A stretch of 18,631 nt of DNA from Bacteroidales bacterium (GTDB taxonomy: Bacteria; Bacteroidota; Bacteroidia; Bacteroidales; DTU049), in the NCBI GenBank assembly GCA_030017935.1, contig JASEGF010000002.1, positions 1 through 18,631 of the forward strand, given 5' to 3'. Shown in pieces: positions 8,135-15,108 of the stretch. The translations under genes and the position numbers were made by a program. The notes beneath the pieces are model-generated. The model did not search any database. It saw only the letters and a list, made by a program, of their open reading frames with translations, and was not told the origin of the DNA. Each line of letters opens with the position of its first letter. Position 1 is the first letter of the stretch.

Positions 8135-8719
8135 TTAAGTATTTTGTCTTAAAAAATTATTGATAATTTTTCTAGCTCTATGCAGTTTGCCTTTTATAGT
8201 TCCTATAGGCAAATTAAGCTCTTTTGCAATTTCATCATATTTTTTTTCTTCAAAATAAAATTTTTCTATTAGAATACGATAGTGAGGTTTTAGCAGTGAA
8301 ATATAATTCCTTATTACCTCTTTTTCTTCTCTATTTATTACTATATTGTCTGGTTCTTTTTTGTTATCTTCTGCTAAATCATCGATGAAACTTCTAGATT
8401 CATCTGACATTATATCTGATTTACAATTATGCAATACATTTTTTTTAGCATTACGTATATAATCGATAGTATTATTTTTGGCTATAGTATATATCCAAGT
8501 ACTAAAAGCATAGTCGAATGAATAAGAAGAAATGTTCACAAATGCTTTATAAAAAGTTTCCATTAGTATATCCTCAGCTTCTACCTTATCTCCTATCATT
8601 TTTACAATAAAAAAATACAAACCATCTTTATAAATATTCATCAAAGTAGTGAAAGCTATGCTATCACCTCGTTGTGCATTAGCTACTAAATTATCAATGT
8701 ATTTTTTATCTTTATTCAT
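8135..8719 (-). CDS. ECF-type RNA polymerase sigma factor
   Basis: 194 residues, usual ECF length. Region 2 spans about 8-95: the family's AEDILMETFYKAF (48-60) and the -10-recognition stretch STWIYTIAKNNTIDYIRN (73-90). A charged linker (about 95-135) precedes region 4 (about 138-190), with helix-turn-helix YDEIAKELNLPIGTIKGKLH (155-174) for -35/-33 recognition. It starts 16 nt after the stop of the GT2 gene and probably shares its transcript. No anti-sigma factor is encoded on either side, so how it is held inactive is not visible. It may be one of the Bacteroidota ECF sigmas that direct envelope or polysaccharide genes, but the regulon is unknown. No Shine-Dalgarno site precedes the ATG. 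Confidence 0.85.
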   Translation of the reverse strand: MNKDKKYIDNLVANAQRGDSIAFTTLMNIYKDGLYFFIVKMIGDKVEAEDILMETFYKAFVNISSYSFDYAFSTWIYTIAKNNTIDYIRNAKKNVLHNCKSDIMSDESRSFIDDLAEDNKKEPDNIVINREEKEVIRNYISLLKPHYRILIEKFYFEEKKYDEIAKELNLPIGTIKGKLHRARKIINNFLRQNT

Positions 8720-8735
8720 AAATAATTAACAAAAT

Positions 8736-9857
8736 TTACTTCCATTTATTTTCTTTTTTAAAAATACTAATTATATAAAAAACGAGTAATATTCCTGAAT
8801 TCAAAAAATCTAATATTGGAGCTAATATTACTAAATTTTTTTCTTTTAAATTATTATTAATTTTATATAATATCAATATTTGTATTATAGCTTTAAATAT
8901 GAAAATACTTAATGGGAATAAATATGATTTTAATAAAACTATCTGTAAAATTATCAAAATTGGGAATAAGATTTCCAGCAAATGCATAAGACCTAAATAT
9001 ATAGTAGCACCTAATTTGTAATACGAAGAACTTTTGAAATGACGTTGTTTCTGTATGAAATATTTTTTTAATGTTTGTGGATTTCTAGATACAGTATGAG
9101 CTTGAGGGTCTATGCAAATAGCAATATTATTTTTGTTAGCTGCTTCTTTAATAAATAAATCATCATCACCAGACATTAAATGCATATGGTTTGCAAAACC
9201 TTTAACCTTAAAAAATAATTCTTTTTTATAAGAAAGATTTCTTCCTACACCCATGTAGGGGAATCCCCACAATGCTGCCGAGAAATACATAACTGAATGT
9301 ATAAATGTATCCCAACGAATTAAAATATTCAAAAAACCTTTTCTCTGTTCATATTTACCATAACCGATAACTATTTCTGTATTTGGAGCATATGATTCCA
9401 TCATCTTCATTAACCATAAATCTGAAATAGGCTTACAATCTGCATCACTCAGCAATAAATATTCATATTTAGAATTTTTTATGCCTATAGATAAAGGGAA
9501 TTTCTTACCTCTGTATGAGTTTATTATATTATTTTCTAATTTTAAATAATTTAAATTGACATATTTATTTTTAAAATTGCAAATGATATCCTCTGTGTCA
9601 TCTGTAGAGTTATCATCTACTACTAATACTTCATATTCATTAGGATATTTTTGGTCACAAAAGAATGGTAAATTTTTTTTAAGATTATAGCTTTCATCTT
9701 TAGCAACTATTATAATACTAGCAGGGGGATATGTATTATTTTTCTTTGCTTTATAAAATGCTAAACGTACAAAAATTACCAAATAATATATAATTATCAG
9801 AAAAAGTACAATTAATAAACTTATAGTCAATGGATTAGTTAAATTTATCGCAATCAT
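8736..9857 (-). CDS. Membrane-anchored family 2 glycosyltransferase
   Basis: 373 residues. An N-terminal membrane segment (about 10-32) leads into a GT-A catalytic domain facing the cytoplasm: SIIIVAKDES (47-56), VVDDNSTDDTED (79-90), the metal-binding DAD (138-140) and GDDD (230-233). It then has QKQRH (269-273), a Q-x-x-R-x motif like that of processive GT2 enzymes. Two to three C-terminal membrane segments follow (about 285-332 and 343-366). It probably transfers sugars to a lipid-linked or growing envelope polysaccharide; donor and acceptor cannot be read. It is the first gene of a pair with the sigma factor. Its -7 box lies only 7 nt before the ATG, so the transcript may be leaderless or nearly so. 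Confidence 0.85.
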   Translation of the reverse strand: MIAINLTNPLTISLLIVLFLIIIYYLVIFVRLAFYKAKKNNTYPPASIIIVAKDESYNLKKNLPFFCDQKYPNEYEVLVVDDNSTDDTEDIICNFKNKYVNLNYLKLENNIINSYRGKKFPLSIGIKNSKYEYLLLSDADCKPISDLWLMKMMESYAPNTEIVIGYGKYEQRKGFLNILIRWDTFIHSVMYFSAALWGFPYMGVGRNLSYKKELFFKVKGFANHMHLMSGDDDLFIKEAANKNNIAICIDPQAHTVSRNPQTLKKYFIQKQRHFKSSSYYKLGATIYLGLMHLLEILFPILIILQIVLLKSYLFPLSIFIFKAIIQILILYKINNNLKEKNLVILAPILDFLNSGILLVFYIISIFKKENKWK

Positions 9858-9864
9858 AATGTGG

Positions 9865-9872
9865 CAAAATTA
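9865..9872 (-). promoter_or_regulatory. -7 box of the GT2-sigma unit; likely leaderless start
   Basis: On the minus strand this reads TAATTTTG, followed by CCACATT and the ATG at 9857. With initiation about 5-8 nt downstream of the box, the mRNA would begin at or next to the start codon. No -33 TTG was found at the right spacing. Confidence 0.4.
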
Positions 9873-10024
9873 CAAATAGATATTTAATTGATGATTAAAA
9901 TACATTAAATTTTTTTAATTTTTTTGTTTTAAATAGTAGTGAGTAGTGAGTATATAGAGAAAGTAGTGAGTATATAGCATATAGTAAATAGTAGTGGTTA
10001 ATGATTAGTGATTAATGAGTATAT

Positions 10025-10266
10025 AGTAGTGAGTAGATAAGAATTAGGAGATAAATCGTCTTTTGCCATATTCTAAAATTAACAAAACTCTTTGCCTGCC
10101 CCCTATCTACTGTATTCTCGCTACTAGCATTAGTAGTGAGTAGTGAGTAGTGAGTAGATAGGGATTAGGGAACAAATCGTCTTTTGCCATATTCTAAAAT
10201 TAACAAAACTCTTTGCCTGCACCCTATCTACTGTATTCTCGCTACTAGCATTAGTAGTGAGTAGTG
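10025..10266. repeat. Two tandem copies of a 121-bp unit
   Basis: The unit starts with GTAGTGAGTAGATA and contains a core beginning AAATCGTCTTTTGCCATATT at 10053, repeated at 10174, an exact 121-base period. Over the first 95 or so bases of the core the copies differ at a single base (C at 10100, A at 10221). The near-identity points to recent duplication, probably by slippage or recombination between the flanking TAGTGAGTAG words. Confidence 0.85.
10101..10163. repeat. Nested hairpin within the repeat island
   Basis: Outer arms CCCTATCTACT (10101-10111) and AGTAGATAGGG (10153-10163) are exact complements. Inside, CTCGCTACTA (10117-10126) pairs with TAGTAGTGAG (10131-10140) around a GCAT loop, with one G-T pair. 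The inner hairpin is repeated in the second unit; the outer arm is not, because the sequence there changes to TATATAG. Confidence 0.55.
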
Positions 10267-10381
10267 AGTATATAGTAGAAAGTAGTGAGTGATGAGTAGT
10301 GAGTATATAGCATATAGTAGATAGGAGATAGTAGTGAGTAATGCTAAAGCCCATTCCTCTTTTTTTGTTATTAATATATGT

Positions 10382-10470
10382 CACTTTGTGAACTTTGTGT
10401 TATATCTTTGTGCCCTTTGTGGTAAAACAATTTACCTAAATAATTTACCCTCAATAATAGTTATAGAACC
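10382..10470 (+). repeat. Right-half copy of a dispersed repeat element
   Basis: It starts CACTTTGTGAACTTTGTG, passes through CCCTTTGTGGTAAAA and AATTTACC, and ends GTTATAGAACC. It matches 15916-15991 throughout, except for a 13-bp duplication (TAAATAATTTACC) and scattered substitutions. The left half seen in the full copy is absent and the TAGTGAGTAG island lies there instead. It stands about 110 nt upstream of the cyclophilin promoter. Confidence 0.75.
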
Positions 10471-10578
10471 TTTAAATTTTTTAAGATATCCTAAATTAAT
10501 AATCGTCAAATATTTTTTTTTATCTAATAATTATGGTTATTTAAATAAGCAAGGCAAAAATATATAGTTCAGACTTTT

Positions 10579-10608
10579 TTTGTATTTCATTAAAAAATAT
10601 TAATTTTG
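10579..10608 (+). promoter_or_regulatory. Bacteroidota-type promoter of the cyclophilin gene
   Basis: TTTG (10579-10582) and TAATTTTG (10601-10608) are 18 nt apart, matching the phylum consensus. The -7 box ends 20 nt before the ATG. The promoter probably serves the cyclophilin gene and pheS, which follows 30 nt later. Confidence 0.6.
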
Positions 10609-10628
10609 TTCGAAAAAATTATTAAAAT

Positions 10629-11285
10629 ATGAAATCTAAATTAATTATAATTATGATAATATTATTTTCTGCAATTAGCACACTCAGTTCTCAATCTGTA
10701 AAGATAGTAATACGTACAGAATACGGCGATATACAAGCCATATTATATGACAAAACGCCATTACACAGAGACAATTTCGTTAAATTAATAAAATCTGGAT
10801 ATTATGACAGCTTACTTTTTCATAGAGTAATAGCTAATTTTATGATACAGGGAGGCGATCCTCAGAGTAAAAACGCTAAACCAGGACAAATGCTTGGCAA
10901 TGGTGGGCCAGACTATACAATACCTTTCGAGTACGTGCCAGAATATTTTCATAAAAGAGGTGCCATCGCCGCAGCTAGAATGTCAGATAATGTAAATCCA
11001 AAAAAAGAAAGTAGCGGGAGTCAATTTTATATTGTTCAAGGTCGTAAATTCACTATGGATGAATTGAATATGTTAGAGCAGAGAGGTTTCAAATTTACTG
11101 ATGAGCAAAAACAAATTTATTCTAATATAGGTGGCTCTCCACATTTAGATGGCCAATATACTGTTTTTGGAGAAGTAATATCTGGAATGGACGTAGTAGA
11201 TAAAATAGCAAGTTTACCAACAGATAGAAATAATAGACCTCTGCAAGATGTCAAATTTACAATTGAAATAGTTGAAACTAAGTAA
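10629..11285 (+). CDS. Exported cyclophilin-type peptidyl-prolyl cis-trans isomerase
   Basis: 218 residues. A signal peptide is clear (residues 1 to about 22: Lys-Ser-Lys, an Ile/Leu-rich core, then STLSSQS), so the enzyme should act in the periplasm, or as a lipid-free envelope protein since no lipobox Cys is seen. The cyclophilin domain follows (about 25-215), with FHRVIANFMIQGGDP (64-78) holding the catalytic Arg R66, GSQFYIVQG (130-138) and LDGQYTVFGEVISGMDVV (173-190). The insertion around 140-168 (MDELNMLEQRGF and neighbouring residues) is of the kind seen in Bacteroidota cyclophilins. It accelerates proline isomerisation during folding of exported proteins. No Shine-Dalgarno site is present. 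Confidence 0.92.
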   Translation: MKSKLIIIMIILFSAISTLSSQSVKIVIRTEYGDIQAILYDKTPLHRDNFVKLIKSGYYDSLLFHRVIANFMIQGGDPQSKNAKPGQMLGNGGPDYTIPFEYVPEYFHKRGAIAAARMSDNVNPKKESSGSQFYIVQGRKFTMDELNMLEQRGFKFTDEQKQIYSNIGGSPHLDGQYTVFGEVISGMDVVDKIASLPTDRNNRPLQDVKFTIEIVETK

Positions 11286-11315
11286 CTGCCTTTACAGTTT
11301 ATAAATTATTATTTT

Positions 11316-12338
11316 ATGAAAGAAAAAATTGATAAAATATTTGAAGATATTAAACAATTAAATGCAAAAGATCTAAATGAACTAGAACAAATTAGAATAT
11401 ACTATTTAGGTAAAAAAGGTGTTTTAAATGCACTATTTGATGAATTTAAAACTTTACCTCCAGAAGAAAAGAAAATTTATGGTAAACAATTAAATGATCT
11501 AAAAAATCAATTACAAAATTTTATAAACACTAAAAAAGAAGATTTAGAAAGTAAATCGCAAACTCCTACATCTAAAATTGATTTTAGTAGAACAGCCCAG
11601 TTGTTTCATTCATCTAGTTTACATCCAATTAGTATAGTCAGAAATAGAATTATCAATATCTTTGCACGTATAGGATACGATGTAGCTGAGGATATTGAAA
11701 TAGAGGATGACTGGCATAATTTCACTGCATTAAATTTCCCACCAGATCATCCTGCTAGAGATATGCAAGATACTTTTTTTATAGAAAAAAATCCAGATAT
11801 AGTTTTACGTACGCATACGTCTAGTGTGCAGATCAGACTAATGGAAAAAGAAAAACCTCCTATCAGATATATATTCCCTGGAAGAGTCTATAGAAATGAA
11901 GCTATTTCATCACGTTCACATGTTTTTTTTCATCAAATAGAAGGATTATATGTAGATCATAATGTATCTTTTGCTGATTTGAAAGATACATTAGAATATT
12001 TCGCTCAAAGTCTTTTTGATAAAGATACTAAAATAAGGCTTCGACCTTCATATTTTCCATTCACAGAACCATCAGCAGAAATGGATATTTCTTGTAATTT
12101 ATGTGGTGGCAAAGGATGTAGCTTTTGTAAAAATACGGGATGGGTAGAAATTTTAGGTTGTGGCATGGTACATCCTAATGTTTTAAAAAATTGTGGTATT
12201 GACTCAGATGAATACACTGGATTTGCCTTCGGATTGGGAATAGAACGTATTACCAATCTTTTATTCTCTGTAAATGATTTAAGGTTATTTTCAGAAAACG
12301 ATATTAAATTTTTACATCAATTCTCAGTATTAGATTAA
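11316..12338 (+). CDS. pheS: Phenylalanyl-tRNA synthetase alpha subunit
   Basis: 340 residues, normal length. It forms the alpha2beta2 enzyme with PheT, charging tRNA-Phe; pheT is not in the window. An N-terminal coiled-coil tRNA-binding arm (about 1-85) precedes the class II catalytic core: HPARDMQDTFF (145-155), RTHTSSVQIRLM (165-176), motif 2 FPGRVYRNEAISSRSHVFFH (187-206), EPSAEMDISC (251-260) and motif 3 GFAFGLGIERI (302-312). Four Cys in a C-x2-C-x4-C-x2-C arrangement (260, 263, 268, 271) suggest a zinc-binding insertion, common in many bacterial PheS proteins. It starts 30 nt after the cyclophilin gene and probably shares its promoter. No Shine-Dalgarno site precedes the ATG. Confidence 0.96.
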   Translation: MKEKIDKIFEDIKQLNAKDLNELEQIRIYYLGKKGVLNALFDEFKTLPPEEKKIYGKQLNDLKNQLQNFINTKKEDLESKSQTPTSKIDFSRTAQLFHSSSLHPISIVRNRIINIFARIGYDVAEDIEIEDDWHNFTALNFPPDHPARDMQDTFFIEKNPDIVLRTHTSSVQIRLMEKEKPPIRYIFPGRVYRNEAISSRSHVFFHQIEGLYVDHNVSFADLKDTLEYFAQSLFDKDTKIRLRPSYFPFTEPSAEMDISCNLCGGKGCSFCKNTGWVEILGCGMVHPNVLKNCGIDSDEYTGFAFGLGIERITNLLFSVNDLRLFSENDIKFLHQFSVLD

Positions 12339-12396
12339 TCGAATTAGGCGATTATTTGATAATTAAAATTTTTATTACCAAATAAAAAATTTTTTA

Positions 12397-12404
12397 TACC
12401 TTTG
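12397..12404 (+). promoter_or_regulatory. -7 box of the rpsA promoter
   Basis: TACCTTTG followed by CAAAC matches TAnnTTTG well. It predicts a start near 12410-12412 and a 5' leader of about 40 nt. No TTG stands at the normal -33 distance, so the upstream element is weak or absent. Confidence 0.5.
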
Positions 12405-12410
12405 CAAACA

Positions 12411-12451
12411 AAAAACTTGAGAACAAGTTTTTCAAGAAAGGAGAAAACATG
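12411..12451 (+). promoter_or_regulatory. Structured rpsA leader: hairpin, strong Shine-Dalgarno site and overlapping mini-ORF start
   Basis: AAAAACTTG (12411-12419) and CAAGTTTTT (12424-12432) form a perfect 9-bp stem with an AGAA loop at the predicted 5' end. An alternative pairing joins CTTGA (12416-12420) with TCAAG (12432-12436). Next comes AAAGGAG (12437-12443), the only strong Shine-Dalgarno site before any gene here. Five nt later an ATG at 12449 opens a four-codon frame (M-N-G-K, stop) that overlaps the rpsA ATG at 12453. The layout suggests translational control of S1, but this is inferred from sequence only. Confidence 0.5.
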
Positions 12452-12452
12452 A

Positions 12453-14345
12453 ATGGAAAATGAAATTAATTATCAACCAGAAGAAAATTTAAACAAGGTT
12501 GAGCAAACAACAGAAATCACTTATGAAAGTGAGGTAATTAATCCCCAAGAAAATGTTGCAACTAATGAAATTAAGGAAGAAAATACAAAAAAAAGGTCTT
12601 CCGAAGAATTCGATTGGGATGCTCTAATAATGGAGACAAAGGACTATCGTGATAGCGATAGACAAAAATTGGAAGAGAAATACACTAAGACAATGAATGT
12701 ACTACAAGATAAGGAAATTATCGAAGGTACAGTTATTGGATTTGGTGAGAGAGAAGTATTTGTAAATATAAATTACAAATCAGACGGTGTGATTCCTCTC
12801 AATGAGGTGCGTTATAATCCTGATTTGAAGGTAGGTGATAAAATCGAAGTTTATGTAGAGAGTCAAGATGATGGCACTGGACAATTAATTTTATCTCATA
12901 AAAAAGCTAGATTACTTTCAGCATGGAACAAGATAAATGAATTATATGAGGCTAATGCTATTGTTCAAGGCTATATAAAATCTAGAACTAAAGGTGGTCT
13001 CATAGTGGATCTATATGGAATAGAATGTTTCTTACCAGGCAGTCAGATAGACGTTAAACCTATTAAAGATTATGATGCTTTTGTAGGTACTATGATGGAT
13101 TTCAAAATTGTAAAAATAAATCAAGAATTTAAAAACGTCGTTGTTTCTCATAAAGCTATAATTGAAGAAGAAATAGAAGCTCAGAAATCTGAAATTATTT
13201 CTAAACTAGAAAAAGGTCAAGTTTTAGAAGGTGAAGTCAAAAATATTACTTCTTATGGTGTATTTATTGATTTAGGCGGTATAGATGGTTTAATACATAT
13301 TACAGATCTTAGCTGGGGCAGAATAAATCATCCAGAAGAAATTGTACAACTAGGACAAAAATTAAATGTTGTAATATTAGACTTCGATGAGCATAAAAAA
13401 CGTATATCTCTAGGTTTGAAACAATTAAGTCCTCATCCTTGGGATTTATTAGATCCTAACCTCAAAGCTGGAGATAAAGTTAGTGGCAAAGTAGTAGCTA
13501 TAGCTGATTATGGTGCTTTCGTAGAAATTATTCCAGGTGTAGAAGGATTAATACATGTATCTGAAATGTCATGGTCTCAGCATCTACGTTCTGCACAAGA
13601 TTTTCTTAATGTAGGTGATATTGTAGAAGCTATTATTTTATCTATTGATAGAGAAGAACGCAAAATGTCTCTCGGTATCAAACAACTTTTACCTGATCCA
13701 TGGGTAAATATTCAAGAAAGATATCCAGTAGGTTCTAAACACAAAGCTATAGTACGCAATTTCACTACTTTTGGTGTTTTTGTAGAATTAGAAGAAGGTG
13801 TAGATGGCTTAATTCATATTAGCGACCTATCCTGGACTAAAAAAATCAAACATCCATCAGAATTTTGTAAAATAGGTGAAGAATTAGAAGTTGTTGTTCT
13901 AGAAATAGATACTGATAATCGTAGATTAAGCCTAGGTCATAAACAAATTGATGAAAATCCATGGGATATTTATGAATCTATTTTTACTCCAGATTCTGTA
14001 CATCAAGGTAGAATTATCGAATTGCGTAAAGATAAAGGTGCAGTCGTAGAATTGCCTTATGGTATGGAAGCATATGCACCTGCTAGTCAATTAATTAAAG
14101 AAGATAAATCTAAAGCAAAAGCTGATGAAATTCTAGATTTCATGATAGTTGAATTCAATAAAGATGCTAAAAAAATTATTGTTTCTCATACTAAATCATG
14201 GGAGAATCCTAAACCTAATAAAACTAAAAAAACCAAATCTACACAATCAGAAAGTTCTTCAACTCATACTACTTTAGCAGATCTAGGTATCTTTGATGAT
14301 ATTAAAGAGCAACTAAATAATAATGAAGAAGATAACACTAAATAA
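12453..14345 (+). CDS. rpsA: Small ribosomal subunit protein bS1
   Basis: 630 residues. bS1 helps the 30S subunit bind and unfold mRNA. An acidic, low-complexity N-terminal extension (1 to about 85) precedes six S1/OB-fold repeats at about 88-152, 168-234, 254-324, 341-411, 427-497 and 515-580. Repeats 3-5 are the most regular, with GVFIDLGGIDGLIHITDLSW (269-288) and its counterparts at 354-374 and 441-461. A Lys/Ser/Thr-rich tail follows. The Bacteroidota form is longer than the E. coli protein because of its extension. It has its own -7 box, a structured leader and a terminator, so it is probably transcribed alone. The start at 12453 is preferred because the ATG four bases upstream stops after four codons. 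Confidence 0.96.
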   Translation: MENEINYQPEENLNKVEQTTEITYESEVINPQENVATNEIKEENTKKRSSEEFDWDALIMETKDYRDSDRQKLEEKYTKTMNVLQDKEIIEGTVIGFGEREVFVNINYKSDGVIPLNEVRYNPDLKVGDKIEVYVESQDDGTGQLILSHKKARLLSAWNKINELYEANAIVQGYIKSRTKGGLIVDLYGIECFLPGSQIDVKPIKDYDAFVGTMMDFKIVKINQEFKNVVVSHKAIIEEEIEAQKSEIISKLEKGQVLEGEVKNITSYGVFIDLGGIDGLIHITDLSWGRINHPEEIVQLGQKLNVVILDFDEHKKRISLGLKQLSPHPWDLLDPNLKAGDKVSGKVVAIADYGAFVEIIPGVEGLIHVSEMSWSQHLRSAQDFLNVGDIVEAIILSIDREERKMSLGIKQLLPDPWVNIQERYPVGSKHKAIVRNFTTFGVFVELEEGVDGLIHISDLSWTKKIKHPSEFCKIGEELEVVVLEIDTDNRRLSLGHKQIDENPWDIYESIFTPDSVHQGRIIELRKDKGAVVELPYGMEAYAPASQLIKEDKSKAKADEILDFMIVEFNKDAKKIIVSHTKSWENPKPNKTKKTKSTQSESSSTHTTLADLGIFDDIKEQLNNNEEDNTK

Positions 14346-14368
14346 TTTTTTGTTTTCATAATAACTAT

Positions 14369-14402
14369 AAAAGTGGCAGCCTTTTGGTTGCCACTTTTTT
14401 TT
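14369..14402 (+). terminator. Intrinsic terminator after rpsA
   Basis: GTGGCAGCC (14373-14381) pairs with GGTTGCCAC (14386-14394) around a TTTT loop, with one G-T pair and flanking A-T pairs. It is followed by an unbroken run of T. It lies 23 nt past the stop codon. Confidence 0.93.
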
Positions 14403-14421
14403 ATTAATTATTTTTAATTTT

Positions 14422-15108
14422 GTGAAAAAATTTTTTGTGAAAGATATCAAAATTGATAAAATTATTCGTTCTAAAAGAAAAACTGTCTCTATTCAAATAA
14501 AAAATGATGGTACACTAATAGTGAGAGCTCCCCTCAGACTAAGCAAAAAAGAAATCAATGATATTGTCTTAAAACATCAACATTGGTTAGAAACTAAACA
14601 ATCAGAAATAATTGAACGAAATAAAAAAATATTATCTTTCACTGATGGTGAAGAATTCCTCTATTTAGGTAAATATTATCCTTTAAAAATTGTAGATGAT
14701 TACAACAATTTACTTACTCTAAATGACAATTTTAATTTATCAAAATATTGCTTATCAAATGCTAAAGAAGTTTTCGCCAACTGGTATAAAGATGAGGCTG
14801 CTAAAGTAATCAAATCTAGAACTGAATATTATGCCCTTAAATATAATTTTCAATATTCAAAAATAAAAATTAGCAACGCTAAAACACGCTGGGGATCTTG
14901 CTCATATAATGGGAATATAAATATTAATTGGCGACTAATAATGGCTCCTATAGAAGTTTTAGATTATGTAATCATTCACGAATTTACTCATCTAAAAATA
15001 GATAATCATTCTCGCAAATTTTGGCAACAAGTAGAAAATATATATCCTGAGTATAAAAAAGCTCAAAAATGGTTAAAAGATAATGCTTTTTTACTCCTCC
15101 AAATCTGA
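14422..15108 (+). CDS. YgjP/DUF45-family metal-dependent hydrolase
   Basis: 228 residues, family length. The signature TRWGSCSYNGNININWRL (155-172) and the zinc-protease-like HEFTH (186-190) followed by NHS with H196 mark the YgjP/SprT-like M48-type group. The physiological substrate is not established. No signal peptide is seen, so it is cytoplasmic. The frame begins with GTG at 14422; the G of that codon is the last base of a possible -7 box (TAATTTTG, 14415-14422). If that box is used, translation would have to start at the next GTG, 14437. Its last 18 nt overlap the 3' end of the convergent gene, an overlap that leaves no room for a terminator between them. Confidence 0.85.
   Translation: MKKFFVKDIKIDKIIRSKRKTVSIQIKNDGTLIVRAPLRLSKKEINDIVLKHQHWLETKQSEIIERNKKILSFTDGEEFLYLGKYYPLKIVDDYNNLLTLNDNFNLSKYCLSNAKEVFANWYKDEAAKVIKSRTEYYALKYNFQYSKIKISNAKTRWGSCSYNGNININWRLIMAPIEVLDYVIIHEFTHLKIDNHSRKFWQQVENIYPEYKKAQKWLKDNAFLLLQI

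Larger units (their letters stand above)
9934..10341. repeat. Low-complexity repeat island of TAGTGAGTAG / TATATAG words
   Basis: About 400 bp are built mainly from TAGTGAGTAG, GAGTATATAG and related words, interrupted by two copies of an unrelated core. A 24-nt direct repeat occurs near both ends (9963-9986 and 10296-10319). No credible gene is present; translations of the words give only monotonous Leu/Thr/Ser/Tyr peptides. The island sits between the divergent GT2 and cyclophilin genes. Confidence 0.8.

Noticed and set aside
10025..10266. Possible CRISPR array
   Set aside because: The repeated unit is 121 bp in only two copies, with no short repeats separated by distinct spacers and no cas genes nearby.
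10130..10384. Minus-strand open frame of 84 codons across the repeat island
   Set aside because: Its translation is repeats of Leu/Thr/Tyr/Ser words from TAGTGAGTAG DNA, and it spans the end of the tandem units. No start signal or protein-like composition.
10334..10567. Plus-strand open frame of 77 codons
   Set aside because: It lies over the right-half dispersed repeat. The Cys/Leu/Val-rich stretch is a translation of CTTTGTG words, and no promoter or start context supports it.
9858..10628. Origin of replication or attachment site in the repeat-rich spacer
   Set aside because: No DnaA-box cluster, tRNA end, integrase or replication gene is visible; the repeats alone do not support it.
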